The translations under genes were made by a program, and so were the position numbers. From CALLCD01 sp039196965 (lineage in GTDB: Bacteria; Pseudomonadota; Alphaproteobacteria; Caulobacterales; Hyphomonadaceae): a stretch of 64,000 nt of DNA. The notes beneath the pieces are model-generated. The model searched no databases, was not told the DNA's origin, and was given only the letters and a program-made list of their open reading frames with translations. The stretch is from NCBI GenBank assembly GCA_039196965.1, contig JBCCUK010000006.1:76082-140081 (forward strand). The letters are read 5' to 3'. Below are positions 26,794 to 35,472 of this stretch, one piece after another; within the stretch, counting starts at the first letter, position 1; every line of letters starts with the position of its first letter.

Positions 26794-26819
26794 ATCCGCA
26801 CCTCTAAAAGGAGTAGTCC

Positions 26820-27416
26820 ATGGCGCGTATTCCTGCACGCACACTTATCACCGCGATGCTTGTGGGCCTTGTTGGCGTGATTGTCTACGTCCTCAACAGC
26901 GCGGCGACGGGACCGGGCGAAAAGGTGGCGTTTGAGCGCTTCGCCACGGGAGAACTTGCTGGGCTTGATTTCAGCTATGCCAACACACTGCCGGGCGAGC
27001 AGGCTTTCCTTTCTCCGGATAATACTGAAGTCACAATGGCGGAGTTGCGCGGAAAGGTGGTGCTGGTGAACCTTTGGGCCACTTGGTGTGCGCCCTGCGA
27101 GCGCGAAATGCCAACACTGGGGGCTCTACAGACGGCCCGGGGCGGCGAGGCTTTCGACGTTGTAGCCATCAGCGTCGATGACCTAGACATTCGCGAGGAA
27201 ACCAGAGAACAGCTGGCCACATGGTCCGGTGGCCGCCTGCAGCTCTATCAGGCGAAGGATTTTGACCTTGCCTATGTGGACTTCAAGGCACGGGGGTTTC
27301 CGACCAGCATTCTCTACGATGCCACTGGCGAGGAAGTCGCTCGATACGCTGGCGAGTTGGACTGGTCGAGCTATGAAGCCGTTGCCTTTATTGATGCAGT
27401 CATTGCCGGAGACTAG
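26820..27416 (+). CDS. TlpA-type thiol:disulfide oxidoreductase
   Basis: 198 residues with an N-terminal membrane anchor (about 7-25) and a periplasmic thioredoxin-like domain. The active site is WATWCAPC (Cys90, Cys93) and the cis-proline loop is RGFPTSILYD. TlpA/CcmG-type proteins reduce apocytochromes or copper proteins in the periplasm. Divergent from argH, with only 26 bases between the start codons; AAGGAG lies just before the ATG at 26820. The argH/tlpA pairing is common in alphaproteobacteria. Confidence 0.88.
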   Translation: MARIPARTLITAMLVGLVGVIVYVLNSAATGPGEKVAFERFATGELAGLDFSYANTLPGEQAFLSPDNTEVTMAELRGKVVLVNLWATWCAPCEREMPTLGALQTARGGEAFDVVAISVDDLDIREETREQLATWSGGRLQLYQAKDFDLAYVDFKARGFPTSILYDATGEEVARYAGELDWSSYEAVAFIDAVIAGD

Positions 27417-27434
27417 TGCCGCCAATCCAATTCG

Positions 27435-28232
27435 CTACTTCCTGAATTTGAGCAGGAACCGGTCCGTCTTCCGACGTATTTCCGGGTCGAGCACATAGGT
27501 CTCGAGATCATCATCGGGATTAGCCAAGAGATCGCTTGTGTCGACGAACGTCAAACCGGACGCTTCCGCCATTCTGATAATAATATCCGGATCTATGCGA
27601 TGTGTCGTTCCGCCGGTCTCAGTTGAGCTGCCCTTAGGCGCTGAATGGTCGAGGGCGACGAATGTCCCGCCGGTTTTGAGAACACGGCTAATCTCCATGA
27701 ACGCGCCCTCTGGATCTCCCAGCGCCTCGACCTCGGATCCATCAGGTGTGAACCAGAGCTCATGGGGACCCAGAACCCAGGTCACCAGATCGGCCGAGCT
27801 ATCCGGCACTCTTATTTCGTCGAAGGGCGTGCGCATCATTTCGACGTTTGAAAGTCGGCCATCCTCAAACCGCTTATCAAGACTGTCGCCCAGAAAAGCG
27901 TCAAACTCCTTTGGGTTATGCATGTAGACCTTGCCGGTATCGGTGACGGCGCGGGAAAAAAGCTCCGTATAGTAACCACCGCCCGCCTCCAATTCGACGA
28001 CAGTCATACCGTAGCCAACATCCATGAATGCGAGCACTTCCGAGGGGTGGCGCGACGCATCACTTGAGAAATCATCAAGTGGCCTGTCTGGATGCGCCAC
28101 AAGGGCAGCATAGTCTATCGGCGGCGGAGCGAGCGGAGCACTGACAAAAGCCCGCCCAGGTGCAGGACCGGAATCAAATGCACAGGCCGAAAGACCACAC
28201 AACGCAGCGAGGAAACCAATATATTTGCCCAT
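27435..28232 (-). CDS. Exported lipoprotein with class I methyltransferase-like domain
   Basis: 265 residues. Signal peptide and lipobox GLSAC (Cys17), then a COG4798-type SAM-methyltransferase-like fold. Motif I is TVVELEAGGGYYTELFSRA, a later acidic motif is in ADLVTWVLGPHELWF, and a motif III-like block is in EISRVLKTGGTFVALDHSA. An exported methyltransferase is odd because SAM is not known in the periplasm, so the domain may have another activity or bind another ligand. The stop is 18 bases from the convergent tlpA stop. Family members with the same signal peptide occur in alphaproteobacteria; function unknown. Confidence 0.75.
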   Translation of the reverse strand: MGKYIGFLAALCGLSACAFDSGPAPGRAFVSAPLAPPPIDYAALVAHPDRPLDDFSSDASRHPSEVLAFMDVGYGMTVVELEAGGGYYTELFSRAVTDTGKVYMHNPKEFDAFLGDSLDKRFEDGRLSNVEMMRTPFDEIRVPDSSADLVTWVLGPHELWFTPDGSEVEALGDPEGAFMEISRVLKTGGTFVALDHSAPKGSSTETGGTTHRIDPDIIIRMAEASGLTFVDTSDLLANPDDDLETYVLDPEIRRKTDRFLLKFRK

Positions 28233-28255
28233 TGCCCACTCTTTCAGAATGCTCG

Positions 28256-29227
28256 TTAGATCTCAGCGAGCATTTTTTCGCTCATATCCCAAAGGCGTTC
28301 TGCCTTTTCATCATCGCAAATCCATTCCCGGGCATGCTCCCAACGTTGACTGTCTTCAGTCGCCAGCTTGGCGATATCGCAGTCTTCGCAATAGACGCCG
28401 CCCTTGCCGTCAAGCTTAGAAGATGTCGCTGCCCAGGTTGCCGTGGAGGCTCCCTGTTCCGGCGTCTTGAACATCATCTGAACCATTTCCGGTATCGTGC
28501 CGTCGGCATTTTTCCATCCGAGGGCGACCATCTCCTCATCCGGGAGATGGCGCTGGAGCGGTGTGAAAATACCGCCAGGATGTACAGAAAATCCACGAAC
28601 GCCGTATTGCTGGGCCTGTTGGTCAACGGCCAGTGCAAACAGGGCATTGGCGGATTTCGCTGAGCCATAAGCCTCCCATTTATCATAGGGTCTTGTCTTG
28701 TAATTTGGATCATCCCAGATGACGTCGGAGCGAATATGTGCGGTGGAGGACAGGCACACGACCCTCGCGCCCTCGGCCTTTTGCAGCGCCTGTGCCAGCC
28801 CCAGGGTTAATGCCATATGGCCGAGATGGTTAGTCCCGAACTGGGCTTCCCAGCCCGGTCCAATCCGCGTCTCGGGACAAGCCATGATGCCGGCATTGTT
28901 GATGAGGATATGCAGCGGTCGACCCGTCTTCGAGTAGTCCTCGGCAAATTTCCGAACACTTGGAATATCGGCAAGATCCATGGGGGCGATTTCGATATCG
29001 CCAGACACATCGCCAAGGGCCTCCTCTGCAGCCTCTACCCGGCGCGCGGGCACCGTGACGCGCGCGCCTGCGCCCGCAAGGGCCCGTACGGTTTCAATAC
29101 CAATACCCGAATAACCACCTGTCACGACGGCCTGCTTGCCGCTGAGGTCAATGCCTTCGACTACTTCAGCAGCCGATGATTTTGCGTGAAATCCTGAGCC
29201 TACAGGCTGTTGGTTACTCTTGGCCAT
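28256..29227 (-). CDS. Short-chain dehydrogenase/reductase (SDR), retinol-dehydrogenase-like
   Basis: 323-residue NAD(P)-dependent oxidoreductase. The cofactor motif TGGYSGIG lies at residues 36-43, the NNAG motif is in HILINNAGIMACP, the catalytic Ser is in VVCLSSTAH, and the YxxxK pair is in YGSAKSAN. The C-terminal extension with EDCDIAKLA is typical of the WW-oxidoreductase/retinol-dehydrogenase-like SDR group. The ATG at 29227 has GGGAGG five bases upstream; a GTG two codons earlier overlaps that site. Substrate unknown. Confidence 0.85.
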   Translation of the reverse strand: MAKSNQQPVGSGFHAKSSAAEVVEGIDLSGKQAVVTGGYSGIGIETVRALAGAGARVTVPARRVEAAEEALGDVSGDIEIAPMDLADIPSVRKFAEDYSKTGRPLHILINNAGIMACPETRIGPGWEAQFGTNHLGHMALTLGLAQALQKAEGARVVCLSSTAHIRSDVIWDDPNYKTRPYDKWEAYGSAKSANALFALAVDQQAQQYGVRGFSVHPGGIFTPLQRHLPDEEMVALGWKNADGTIPEMVQMMFKTPEQGASTATWAATSSKLDGKGGVYCEDCDIAKLATEDSQRWEHAREWICDDEKAERLWDMSEKMLAEI

Positions 29228-29347
29228 GGGCACCTCCCTTTGCGTTGTTCAGTTAACCGTAGTCGCTTCCGTTCCCAGCTCCAAGGCATAAGGCCCTGAG
29301 CCCGCGTCCTTGACATGCCACCGGCGCTAACGGACACGCGATGAACC

Positions 29348-30256
29348 ATGCACCTGATCACCTCGCCCATTCTGATCACCGCACTCTGTGTCCTGCTCGG
29401 CTCCGTCATCGATGCCGTTGTCAAAGGGATATCCCCCTATACAACACTCTCAGTACTGCTCGCCTGGCGCTTCGCCTCCGGTGCCCTTTTGTCGTTGGGC
29501 CTGTGCATTGCCACAAGGCAAGCACGGCCAACATTCAGGGCAATCCGCTTCCACACAATGCGCAGTATCATTCAGCTGATGTCTGCTTTTCTCTTCTTCT
29601 GGGCGCTAACGCAGCTTGCGCTGGCCGAAGCGACCGTCATCGGTTTCACGTCGGCGCTGATGGTTGCGCCCTTGGGGGCCGTCATTCTGGGTGAACGCAT
29701 TACGGCAACAAGCATGATGGCCGCGATCATCGGTTTCGCCGGAGCCATTCTGGCCGTCTCAACGGAAACCAGCGGAGCACCCGAGGATGGTCAGCGAATT
29801 CTCGGTGCCGCCGCTGCGTTTGGTGCTGCTTTCCTCTACGCAGTTAATCTGGTCCTGATCAGGCTGCGGGCACGCGAAGAGCCGCCATTAATGATCGCAG
29901 CGCTGACGAACATTATAATCGGCTTGATCCTGCTTCCTGTTCTGGTCAGCGGACTACCAACGCAAAACTGGGATGTTGTTCCTATTCTTGTCGGACTTGG
30001 CGTGCTGGGATTTTTAGTTTGGTGGCTACTTTCAATCGCATATGCGCGAGCACCTGCCCAGCGACTAGCTCCCATTGAATACACCTCGCTTATCTGGAGT
30101 GCGATCCTTGGCGCAGTCTTCTTCAGGGAATGGCCCGGCTTGCCACTATATGCGGGCGCAATGATCATCATCGCAGCATGTTTGATTGTGGCCTTTGAGG
30201 ACAGGTTCCAAACGCGTCGGCAAGCTAAAGCACCTGCGAGCGGGGTCCCAGACTAG
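29348..30256 (+). CDS. DMT-superfamily (EamA) transporter
   Basis: 302-residue inner-membrane protein with about ten hydrophobic segments arranged as two EamA repeats, the first to about residue 130 and the second from about 150 to 285. The signature LALAEATVIGFTSALMVAPLGAV ends the first repeat and RLAPIEYTSLIWSAILGAVFF the second. Substrates of this group are metabolites or amino acids; none can be assigned. The ribosome site before the ATG is weak. Divergent from the SDR gene. Confidence 0.85.
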   Translation: MHLITSPILITALCVLLGSVIDAVVKGISPYTTLSVLLAWRFASGALLSLGLCIATRQARPTFRAIRFHTMRSIIQLMSAFLFFWALTQLALAEATVIGFTSALMVAPLGAVILGERITATSMMAAIIGFAGAILAVSTETSGAPEDGQRILGAAAAFGAAFLYAVNLVLIRLRAREEPPLMIAALTNIIIGLILLPVLVSGLPTQNWDVVPILVGLGVLGFLVWWLLSIAYARAPAQRLAPIEYTSLIWSAILGAVFFREWPGLPLYAGAMIIIAACLIVAFEDRFQTRRQAKAPASGVPD

Positions 30257-30546
30257 CCTCAGATATAATCACAGCGACGGGTCGTATAGTCTATAAAGAA
30301 ATCCGAAGCCGGACGATAATAATCCGTGCGATGCGATTCTGAGCGTAAATGTCTTCCAGTACGATCTCGCATGGAACCATTTTGAGCTTTCCAAAGAGCA
30401 ATTGAGCGTTCTACGAGCCGATGCATTATGGTTCACCTCTTCTGTCTTGATCTCTGACTGTCAGAAGGTGCGGGCTTACCCATCTCCTTTCAAATTAAGG
30501 CTCTTCACGGAGACGGGAATCCGATGTGTCGTTGCGCCGCAAAACC
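30257..30546. other. Intergenic stretch without recognised features
   Basis: About 290 bases between the DMT transporter and the convergent epimerase-like gene. It contains a short palindrome TATAG-T-CTATA near 30285 but no convincing gene, RNA or terminator. Confidence 0.4.
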
Positions 30547-31431
30547 TTAAGGTTTCAGACCCATTTCCGTTGCTAGATTGCGCAATCCGGTTTCAAGCGG
30601 CGTTTGCGGTACCAGATCATCTGGCACATCGGCGGGATCAACAGCGGCCTTGTTTAAATCGACGCGTCCGATCTGCGCCGGGGTCAGAGGAAGCCGGATG
30701 CCGAGTTCAGACGCCACAGTTACCGCTGACTTCACGGGCCCGACAGGCAGTGGCAGAATTATGCCTTTTCCGCCCGCTATACGCTTTATAAGCTGGAGCA
30801 TAGCCCGATGGGTGACGGCATCGGGGCCGCCAATGGGAAGAATGCCGGAAGCATCCCAATCACCATTCGCTAGCGCTGTGGCTATTTGGGCGAGGTCTTC
30901 TACATGGATAGGCTGCTGCACAGCCTTTCCGTTCCCCGGAACTGGAAAAAGCGGCACCCAGGAGAGAGTTTTCAACAGACCGGAAAGATTGCCGTCCCCA
31001 GGATAACCATAGATCATCGTCGGCCTGATAATCGCCCAATCGGGACAAGCCCCCTGAAGCTTTACTTCCTGCTTTCTCAAAGCGCCGTAGACCGGCTCTT
31101 CTGGTGTGATTGCGACATTATTGGAGGAGAACACGATCCCACGGCGAACACCGCCCTCACTTAGGATTCGTGCCGCTTCGCCGGAGATGCTCAGAATTGG
31201 GGTTAGAACAGCCAAATCGAATGATGGGGCGATTTTCGCGACGGCGCGGCGATCTGTAAGGTCAAGGCGTTCCGGCGATGCGCCTATCGACCGGATTGTT
31301 TTACGGAAATCAGCGGAATCCAAACGGCTTGTCGCTATCACTTTGTGCCCCGTACGCGCAAGGCAGGCGGCAATATGCTCTCCCAGGGGCTGGCTCGCCC
31401 CAACAACAAGTATGCGCTTAGACGTCGACAT
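30547..31431 (-). CDS. NAD(P)-binding epimerase/dehydratase-like protein (extended/atypical SDR)
   Basis: 294 residues. An N-terminal Rossmann motif VVGASQPLGEHIA (residues 9-21) and the strings DLAVLTPIL, WAIIRPTMIYGYPGDGN and IHVEDLAQIATALA match the NAD-dependent epimerase/NmrA-like group. The usual YxxxK is replaced by YGALRKQEVK, so it may be a nucleotide-sensing or reductase-like member. No neighbours point to a pathway, and the substrate is unknown. Confidence 0.75.
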   Translation of the reverse strand: MSTSKRILVVGASQPLGEHIAACLARTGHKVIATSRLDSADFRKTIRSIGASPERLDLTDRRAVAKIAPSFDLAVLTPILSISGEAARILSEGGVRRGIVFSSNNVAITPEEPVYGALRKQEVKLQGACPDWAIIRPTMIYGYPGDGNLSGLLKTLSWVPLFPVPGNGKAVQQPIHVEDLAQIATALANGDWDASGILPIGGPDAVTHRAMLQLIKRIAGGKGIILPLPVGPVKSAVTVASELGIRLPLTPAQIGRVDLNKAAVDPADVPDDLVPQTPLETGLRNLATEMGLKP

Positions 31432-31520
31432 AGCGCGCCGCTTTAGCAGCCTTCCGGTCTCCGGGCGAGTGGCAAGCTTGTCATAATCGGATTGTTAGAA
31501 TGGCGAAGGCTCGAAAATCG

Positions 31521-32366
31521 CTAATCACCTGCGATGTGCAACTCATAATCAACATCGAGAGACAGAGCTGGAATGCGTGATCGCGCGGACTTCACAGCGT
31601 CAAGATCGATATCTGCCCAGATCACTCCGGGCGCGTCACCCTCGGCTTCGACAATGATCTCACCCCAAGGAGAGATAATGAGCGAGTGGCCGAAGGTCTC
31701 CCTGCCATCCTCATGAACACCGCCCTGGGCCGGTGCCATGACGAACGCACCTGTTTCAATTGCCCGCGCCCTAAGAAGACTGTGCCAGTGTGCCTTGCCG
31801 GTGACGCGGGTGAAAGCCGACGGGCAGGTGATAATCTCGGCTCCGGCTTGGGCCAGGGTTCGGAACAGGTGCGGGAAGCGCAGATCGTAACAAATGGTCA
31901 GGCCGATGATGGCGAGAGGTGTGCGCGCAAGAACTGCTTCCCCGCCCGGGCAGTAGGCTTTAGACTCGCGATAGCTTTGGCCATCTCCGACTTCCACATC
32001 GAACATGTGCATCTTGTCATAACGCGCAATGATGTCGCCATCCGGAGAGATCAGGAATGACCGGTTCGCCAGCCTTTCATCCGTTGGCAATCTGACGGCA
32101 TGAGATCCGATCAGCAGCCAGACCTCAAGGGTCTTAGCGAGGTCACGAAATGCCTTCAGCGCCGCATCCTTCTCCTCAGGCAGAGCCTTCGTGCGGGTCT
32201 TACCGGGACGAATATCAAGCAGCGCAGTCATTTCCGGCGTCGCGATAAACTCGGCTCCACGCTCCGCAGCTTCAGTGATCAGAGCGCTGACAGTATGAAT
32301 ATTTTCACCGATCTCAACGCCAGACGTCGTCTGGATACAGGCCACTCGGATGTCAGATCGTGTCAC
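31521..32366 (-). CDS. Carbon-nitrogen hydrolase (Nit2/omega-amidase-like)
   Basis: 281-residue amidase of the nitrilase superfamily. The catalytic triad is visible: Glu in FIATPEMTALL, Lys in ARYDKMHMFDV, Cys in LTICYDLRFP. The pattern ARYDKMHMFDV is characteristic of the Nit1/Nit2 branch, whose members repair deaminated glutathione or hydrolyse omega-amides such as 2-oxoglutaramate. It starts with GTG, and GGAG lies seven bases upstream. Length fits. Its relation to the adjacent folate genes is unclear. Confidence 0.88.
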   Translation of the reverse strand: MTRSDIRVACIQTTSGVEIGENIHTVSALITEAAERGAEFIATPEMTALLDIRPGKTRTKALPEEKDAALKAFRDLAKTLEVWLLIGSHAVRLPTDERLANRSFLISPDGDIIARYDKMHMFDVEVGDGQSYRESKAYCPGGEAVLARTPLAIIGLTICYDLRFPHLFRTLAQAGAEIITCPSAFTRVTGKAHWHSLLRARAIETGAFVMAPAQGGVHEDGRETFGHSLIISPWGEIIVEAEGDAPGVIWADIDLDAVKSARSRIPALSLDVDYELHIAGD

Positions 32367-32443
32367 TCAAGTGCTCCGCTCCAAATCCTTCTGATCTATG
32401 CCCCACGCAGACGCCAGGGGACCTTGATGTTCTTTGCTGACGA

Positions 32444-32827
32444 CTAGCCCGCTTCCTGTCTTGAAAGGCTAAGTTCTACGCCAACCGTATCGAACACATG
32501 GGCAAGGGGTGCCGACGGTTTCCTCACAAGCACGCGCACCCAGTCAACCTCAGAATGCTCCTCAAAAATGGCGTGAATAACGCGGTCTGCATAGGTCTCT
32601 ATCAGATTGAAGCGGCCATTTTGCGAAACCGCGTGGCCGATATCGCACAGCGAGCTGTAGTTCACCGTCGAATCCAGCCTATCGCTCGAGCAGTCCGGCG
32701 CATCGATCCGGCACTCAATATCCACTTCGAATTTCTGGCCGAGCTGTTTCTCCTCTGTCTTCACGACGTGGAACCCATGGACGATAAGATTGGAAACGAA
32801 AATTCTGAGGCTCAAGCTGCCCTCCAT
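32444..32827 (-). CDS. folB: Dihydroneopterin aldolase FolB
   Basis: 127 residues. Catalyses retro-aldol cleavage of 7,8-dihydroneopterin in folate synthesis. The family blocks are LRIFVSNLIVHGFHV at the start, STVNYSSLCDI, and NLIETYADRV holding the catalytic Glu/Tyr region. Third gene of a folP-folK-folB operon, 21 bases after folK. The ribosome site is not obvious. Confidence 0.9.
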   Translation of the reverse strand: MEGSLSLRIFVSNLIVHGFHVVKTEEKQLGQKFEVDIECRIDAPDCSSDRLDSTVNYSSLCDIGHAVSQNGRFNLIETYADRVIHAIFEEHSEVDWVRVLVRKPSAPLAHVFDTVGVELSLSRQEAG

Positions 32828-32848
32828 TCAAAGGGATTGCCCGCACCC

Positions 32849-33421
32849 CTATTTCGGCTCAACGCCCTTTATCTCAGGATCTCCGGACTGGATAGGGTGA
32901 GTTTTGGTCGGCAGTGCCGCACCCCTTTCAATGAAATCGACAAACGGGCCAACAGAAACGATATCTTCGTTTTGAAAGGCCTTTGCATGCTCTGAAATTC
33001 GGACACCCTCGACCAAATGATCCGGTGCAATGGCGGCGAGCGGGATCATGACAAACCCTCGGTCCAGCATTCTTGAATGCGGGATGGTCAAATGCTCCGT
33101 TTGCAGATCAATATCTCCATACCAGAGTATATCCATGTCGAGCGTGCGAGGTCCCCATCTGACATCCCGTTTACGGCCCAAAGCAGCCTCGATGCGCTGA
33201 CACACATCCAGTAATTCTTGCGGTGAGAGATTGGTCCTGATTGTCAGGCAGGCATTTAGGAAATCCGCCTGATCAGTCTTGCCCCATGGCGGTGTTTGAT
33301 AGGCATCGGAAACTGCAGATACCTCGATTCCGTCTGTAGCCTTGAGACGCGAAACGGCATCGGCCAGCAAACACCGGCTGTCCCCCTCATTCGATCCAAG
33401 CGCGAGCCCCGCCTCAATCAT
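32849..33421 (-). CDS. folK: 6-hydroxymethyl-dihydropterin pyrophosphokinase FolK
   Basis: 190 residues. Transfers pyrophosphate from ATP to 6-hydroxymethyl-dihydropterin. The HPPK signature RWGPRTLDMDILWYG is intact, including the Mg-binding Asp pair, and the N-terminal ALGSNEGD and SDAYQTPPWGKTDQADFLN are present. The start overlaps the folP stop by eight bases. The last 35 residues extend beyond a minimal HPPK. Confidence 0.94.
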   Translation of the reverse strand: MIEAGLALGSNEGDSRCLLADAVSRLKATDGIEVSAVSDAYQTPPWGKTDQADFLNACLTIRTNLSPQELLDVCQRIEAALGRKRDVRWGPRTLDMDILWYGDIDLQTEHLTIPHSRMLDRGFVMIPLAAIAPDHLVEGVRISEHAKAFQNEDIVSVGPFVDFIERGAALPTKTHPIQSGDPEIKGVEPK

Positions 33422-34244
33422 GGCTTAGCAGTGCCTGCATTTTTATCGCGTCGGCGTGCTCGCGCACGTCATGGGCGCGAATGATCGATGCACCGGCTGC
33501 GATGCTGGCAAGATGAGCACCTAGCGTTCCGGCCAGCCGTTTGTCCACCGGTCTGTCGAGGGTGAGGCCAATCAGGCTTTTTCGCGAAACGCCGACTAGC
33601 ACAGGGCAGCCAAACTCGAGCAGGACATCAATGCGCCTCAAGGCTTCGACATTTTGCTCGAGGGTTTTCGAAAAGCCGATACCTGGATCGAGCCAGATAA
33701 ACGCCTTCGGAATGCTGGCTTCCTCAGCCGTCTTGAAGGCGCGGTGAAAGAAACCTCGCATATCGTCCACAAGGCTGATCGATTCATCCGTTTTGCCGCG
33801 ATTATAAGTGATCACTAGGGCGCTTGCGGTCTCAGCGACGACCGACGCCATATCGAGATCGCGCGTCATGCCCCAGACATCATTTATCAAAACCGCTCCG
33901 GCATCTGCCGCTTCCCTCGCGATCGGTGCTTTGTAAGTGTCAATAGAAATCGGTGCTGCATCCATCTCGGCAAGTCTCGTGATCAATCCAATCGTGCGCT
34001 GCCGCTCCTCACCCTCTGGCACAGGCTCCGCCCCTGGCCGTGTGGATTCGCCGCCAACGTCGAGAATATCTGCACCATCGGAAACCATATGCTGCGCATG
34101 GGCCACGGCCTTCGACTGGTCGACAAATCGCCCGCCATCGGAAAAGCTGTCTGGTGTGGCGTTCAGGATTCCCATAAGCAAAACAGTCTTCTGGGCGCGA
34201 TGGAGCATGTCATCCCTGACGGTCTGCCGGGTGGATGTGTTCAA
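33414..34244 (-). CDS. folP: Dihydropteroate synthase FolP
   Basis: 276 residues. Joins p-aminobenzoate to dihydropterin pyrophosphate; the sulfonamide target. Family blocks are MGILNATPDSFSDGG, DILDVGGESTRPGA, ISIDTYKAPIARE, INDVWG and GVSRKSLIG. It starts with TTG at 34244, supported by GAGGAG eight bases upstream; the next ATG (codon 13) would remove only a variable tail. First gene of folP-folK-folB. Confidence 0.94.
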   Translation of the reverse strand: MNTSTRQTVRDDMLHRAQKTVLLMGILNATPDSFSDGGRFVDQSKAVAHAQHMVSDGADILDVGGESTRPGAEPVPEGEERQRTIGLITRLAEMDAAPISIDTYKAPIAREAADAGAVLINDVWGMTRDLDMASVVAETASALVITYNRGKTDESISLVDDMRGFFHRAFKTAEEASIPKAFIWLDPGIGFSKTLEQNVEALRRIDVLLEFGCPVLVGVSRKSLIGLTLDRPVDKRLAGTLGAHLASIAAGASIIRAHDVREHADAIKMQALLSHD

Positions 34245-34592
34245 AGGACTATCTCCTCAAATGGATGGTTGGGCGGCCACATGTTCAGCGCCCGGAAACC
34301 CAGACGTGACGGAGCACGGATCCTGTTGACTTTCAACACAATCAGAAGGTTCAAGTGCCGAGCAGCGACAGTATAGGCAAATCTAAGAAGACATTGATCA
34401 ATGATTGCTCATGTGCCCGGCTAGCGAAGAGCAATCTGCAGCATTTGGCAAAATTCGATATAGTTCATATAAATCAGAGATGTACTGACGCGCTGCATCT
34501 CTACCATGATCCTGTTCCGGATCGCAGAGCGGCTTCAAATTGAATAATCCGGCTATTCATGTTTAACTCGGTGAATATTGAAGGAGGTGTTC
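34245..34592. other. Divergent intergenic region folP / SDR
   Basis: About 350 bases without a convincing gene. It holds the folP ribosome site, a small palindrome GTTGA-CTT-TCAAC near 34326-34338, and the 19-bp inverted repeat at 34541-34559 just upstream of the SDR gene. No RNA gene recognised. Confidence 0.5.
34541..34559 (+). promoter_or_regulatory. Inverted repeat upstream of SDR gene (operator candidate)
   Basis: TGAATA and TATTCA are perfect 6-base arms with a 7-base spacer (TGAATAATCCGGCTATTCA), ending 34 bases before the SDR ATG. The size and placement fit a regulator-binding site; no matching regulator is adjacent. Confidence 0.35.
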
Positions 34593-35372
34593 ATGGCTCA
34601 GACAGCGCTTGTTACCGGGGCGTCTAGCGGCATCGGCAAGGAGTTCGCCCGCATTCACGCCATGCGCGGAGGAGACGTCATCCTTGTTGCCCGGCGTGCA
34701 GATAAGCTGAACGAGCTGAAGCAGGAACTTGAGGCCGGCCATGGTGTGAAGGCACTCGTCGTCGCTGAAGATCTTACCGACGAGGCCGCCCCTCAACGCA
34801 TCTTCGATGCCGTTGCAAATAGCGGTTCGACCTTGGATATCCTGATCAATAATGCGGGCTTCGGTGGGCGCGGGCTGTTCCACGAGCGGGAATGGCAGGC
34901 TGACCGCGATATGATTCAGGTCAATATCATTGCCCTGTCAGCCCTCACCCGACTCTTCCTGCCCGGCATGGTCGAACGCAATCGTGGCCGCATCCTCAAC
35001 GTCTCGTCGACAGCTGGCGAACTACCAGGACCTCTGCAAGCCGTTTACTTTGCCACCAAAGCCTATGTGACCTCGTTCAGTAATGCCCTCACCGAAGAAC
35101 TGAGCGAGACGGATGTCACCGTTACAGCGCTCCTGCCCGGCGCGACAGAATCCGAGTTTGCCTCAACCTCCGGCATGGACAAGACGCCCCTATTCCAGAA
35201 GACAGCTTCTGCACGGAGCGTTGCAAACGCCGGATACAACGCCATGCAGCGCGGTGAACTCGACGTGGTCGCAGGCGTTCCCTTCAGCAGACGGATTGTT
35301 TATTCCATGGTGCCGTTCCTACCGAAGCGCGCATTGATGCGCGAGGTGCGAAAAACGCAAGAAGAGGTGTAG
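34593..35372 (+). CDS. Short-chain dehydrogenase/reductase (SDR), YqjQ-like
   Basis: 259 residues. The cofactor motif TGASSGIG lies near the start (residues 8-15), followed by DILINNAGFG, the catalytic Ser in ILNVSSTAG and YxxxK in YFATKAY. Size and motifs match the classical DltE/YqjQ-like SDRs; substrate unknown. An exact AAGGAGGT ribosome site (34581-34588) sits five bases before the ATG at 34593, so a longer in-frame start upstream is rejected. Confidence 0.88.
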   Translation: MAQTALVTGASSGIGKEFARIHAMRGGDVILVARRADKLNELKQELEAGHGVKALVVAEDLTDEAAPQRIFDAVANSGSTLDILINNAGFGGRGLFHEREWQADRDMIQVNIIALSALTRLFLPGMVERNRGRILNVSSTAGELPGPLQAVYFATKAYVTSFSNALTEELSETDVTVTALLPGATESEFASTSGMDKTPLFQKTASARSVANAGYNAMQRGELDVVAGVPFSRRIVYSMVPFLPKRALMREVRKTQEEV

Positions 35373-35472
35373 CCCGGTTCTCAAGACAAGTAGGCTTGGT
35401 TAGGGGATGAACTCCATAGTCAGCCGATGCAAACATCATTGCCGTGCGGAACGGAACTCTCTTGATCCGAGA

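Noticed and set aside
30402..30791. 129-codon plus-strand frame over the epimerase-like gene's end
   Set aside because: Mostly antisense to the minus-strand gene at 30547-31431 and without any recognisable motif or ribosome site.
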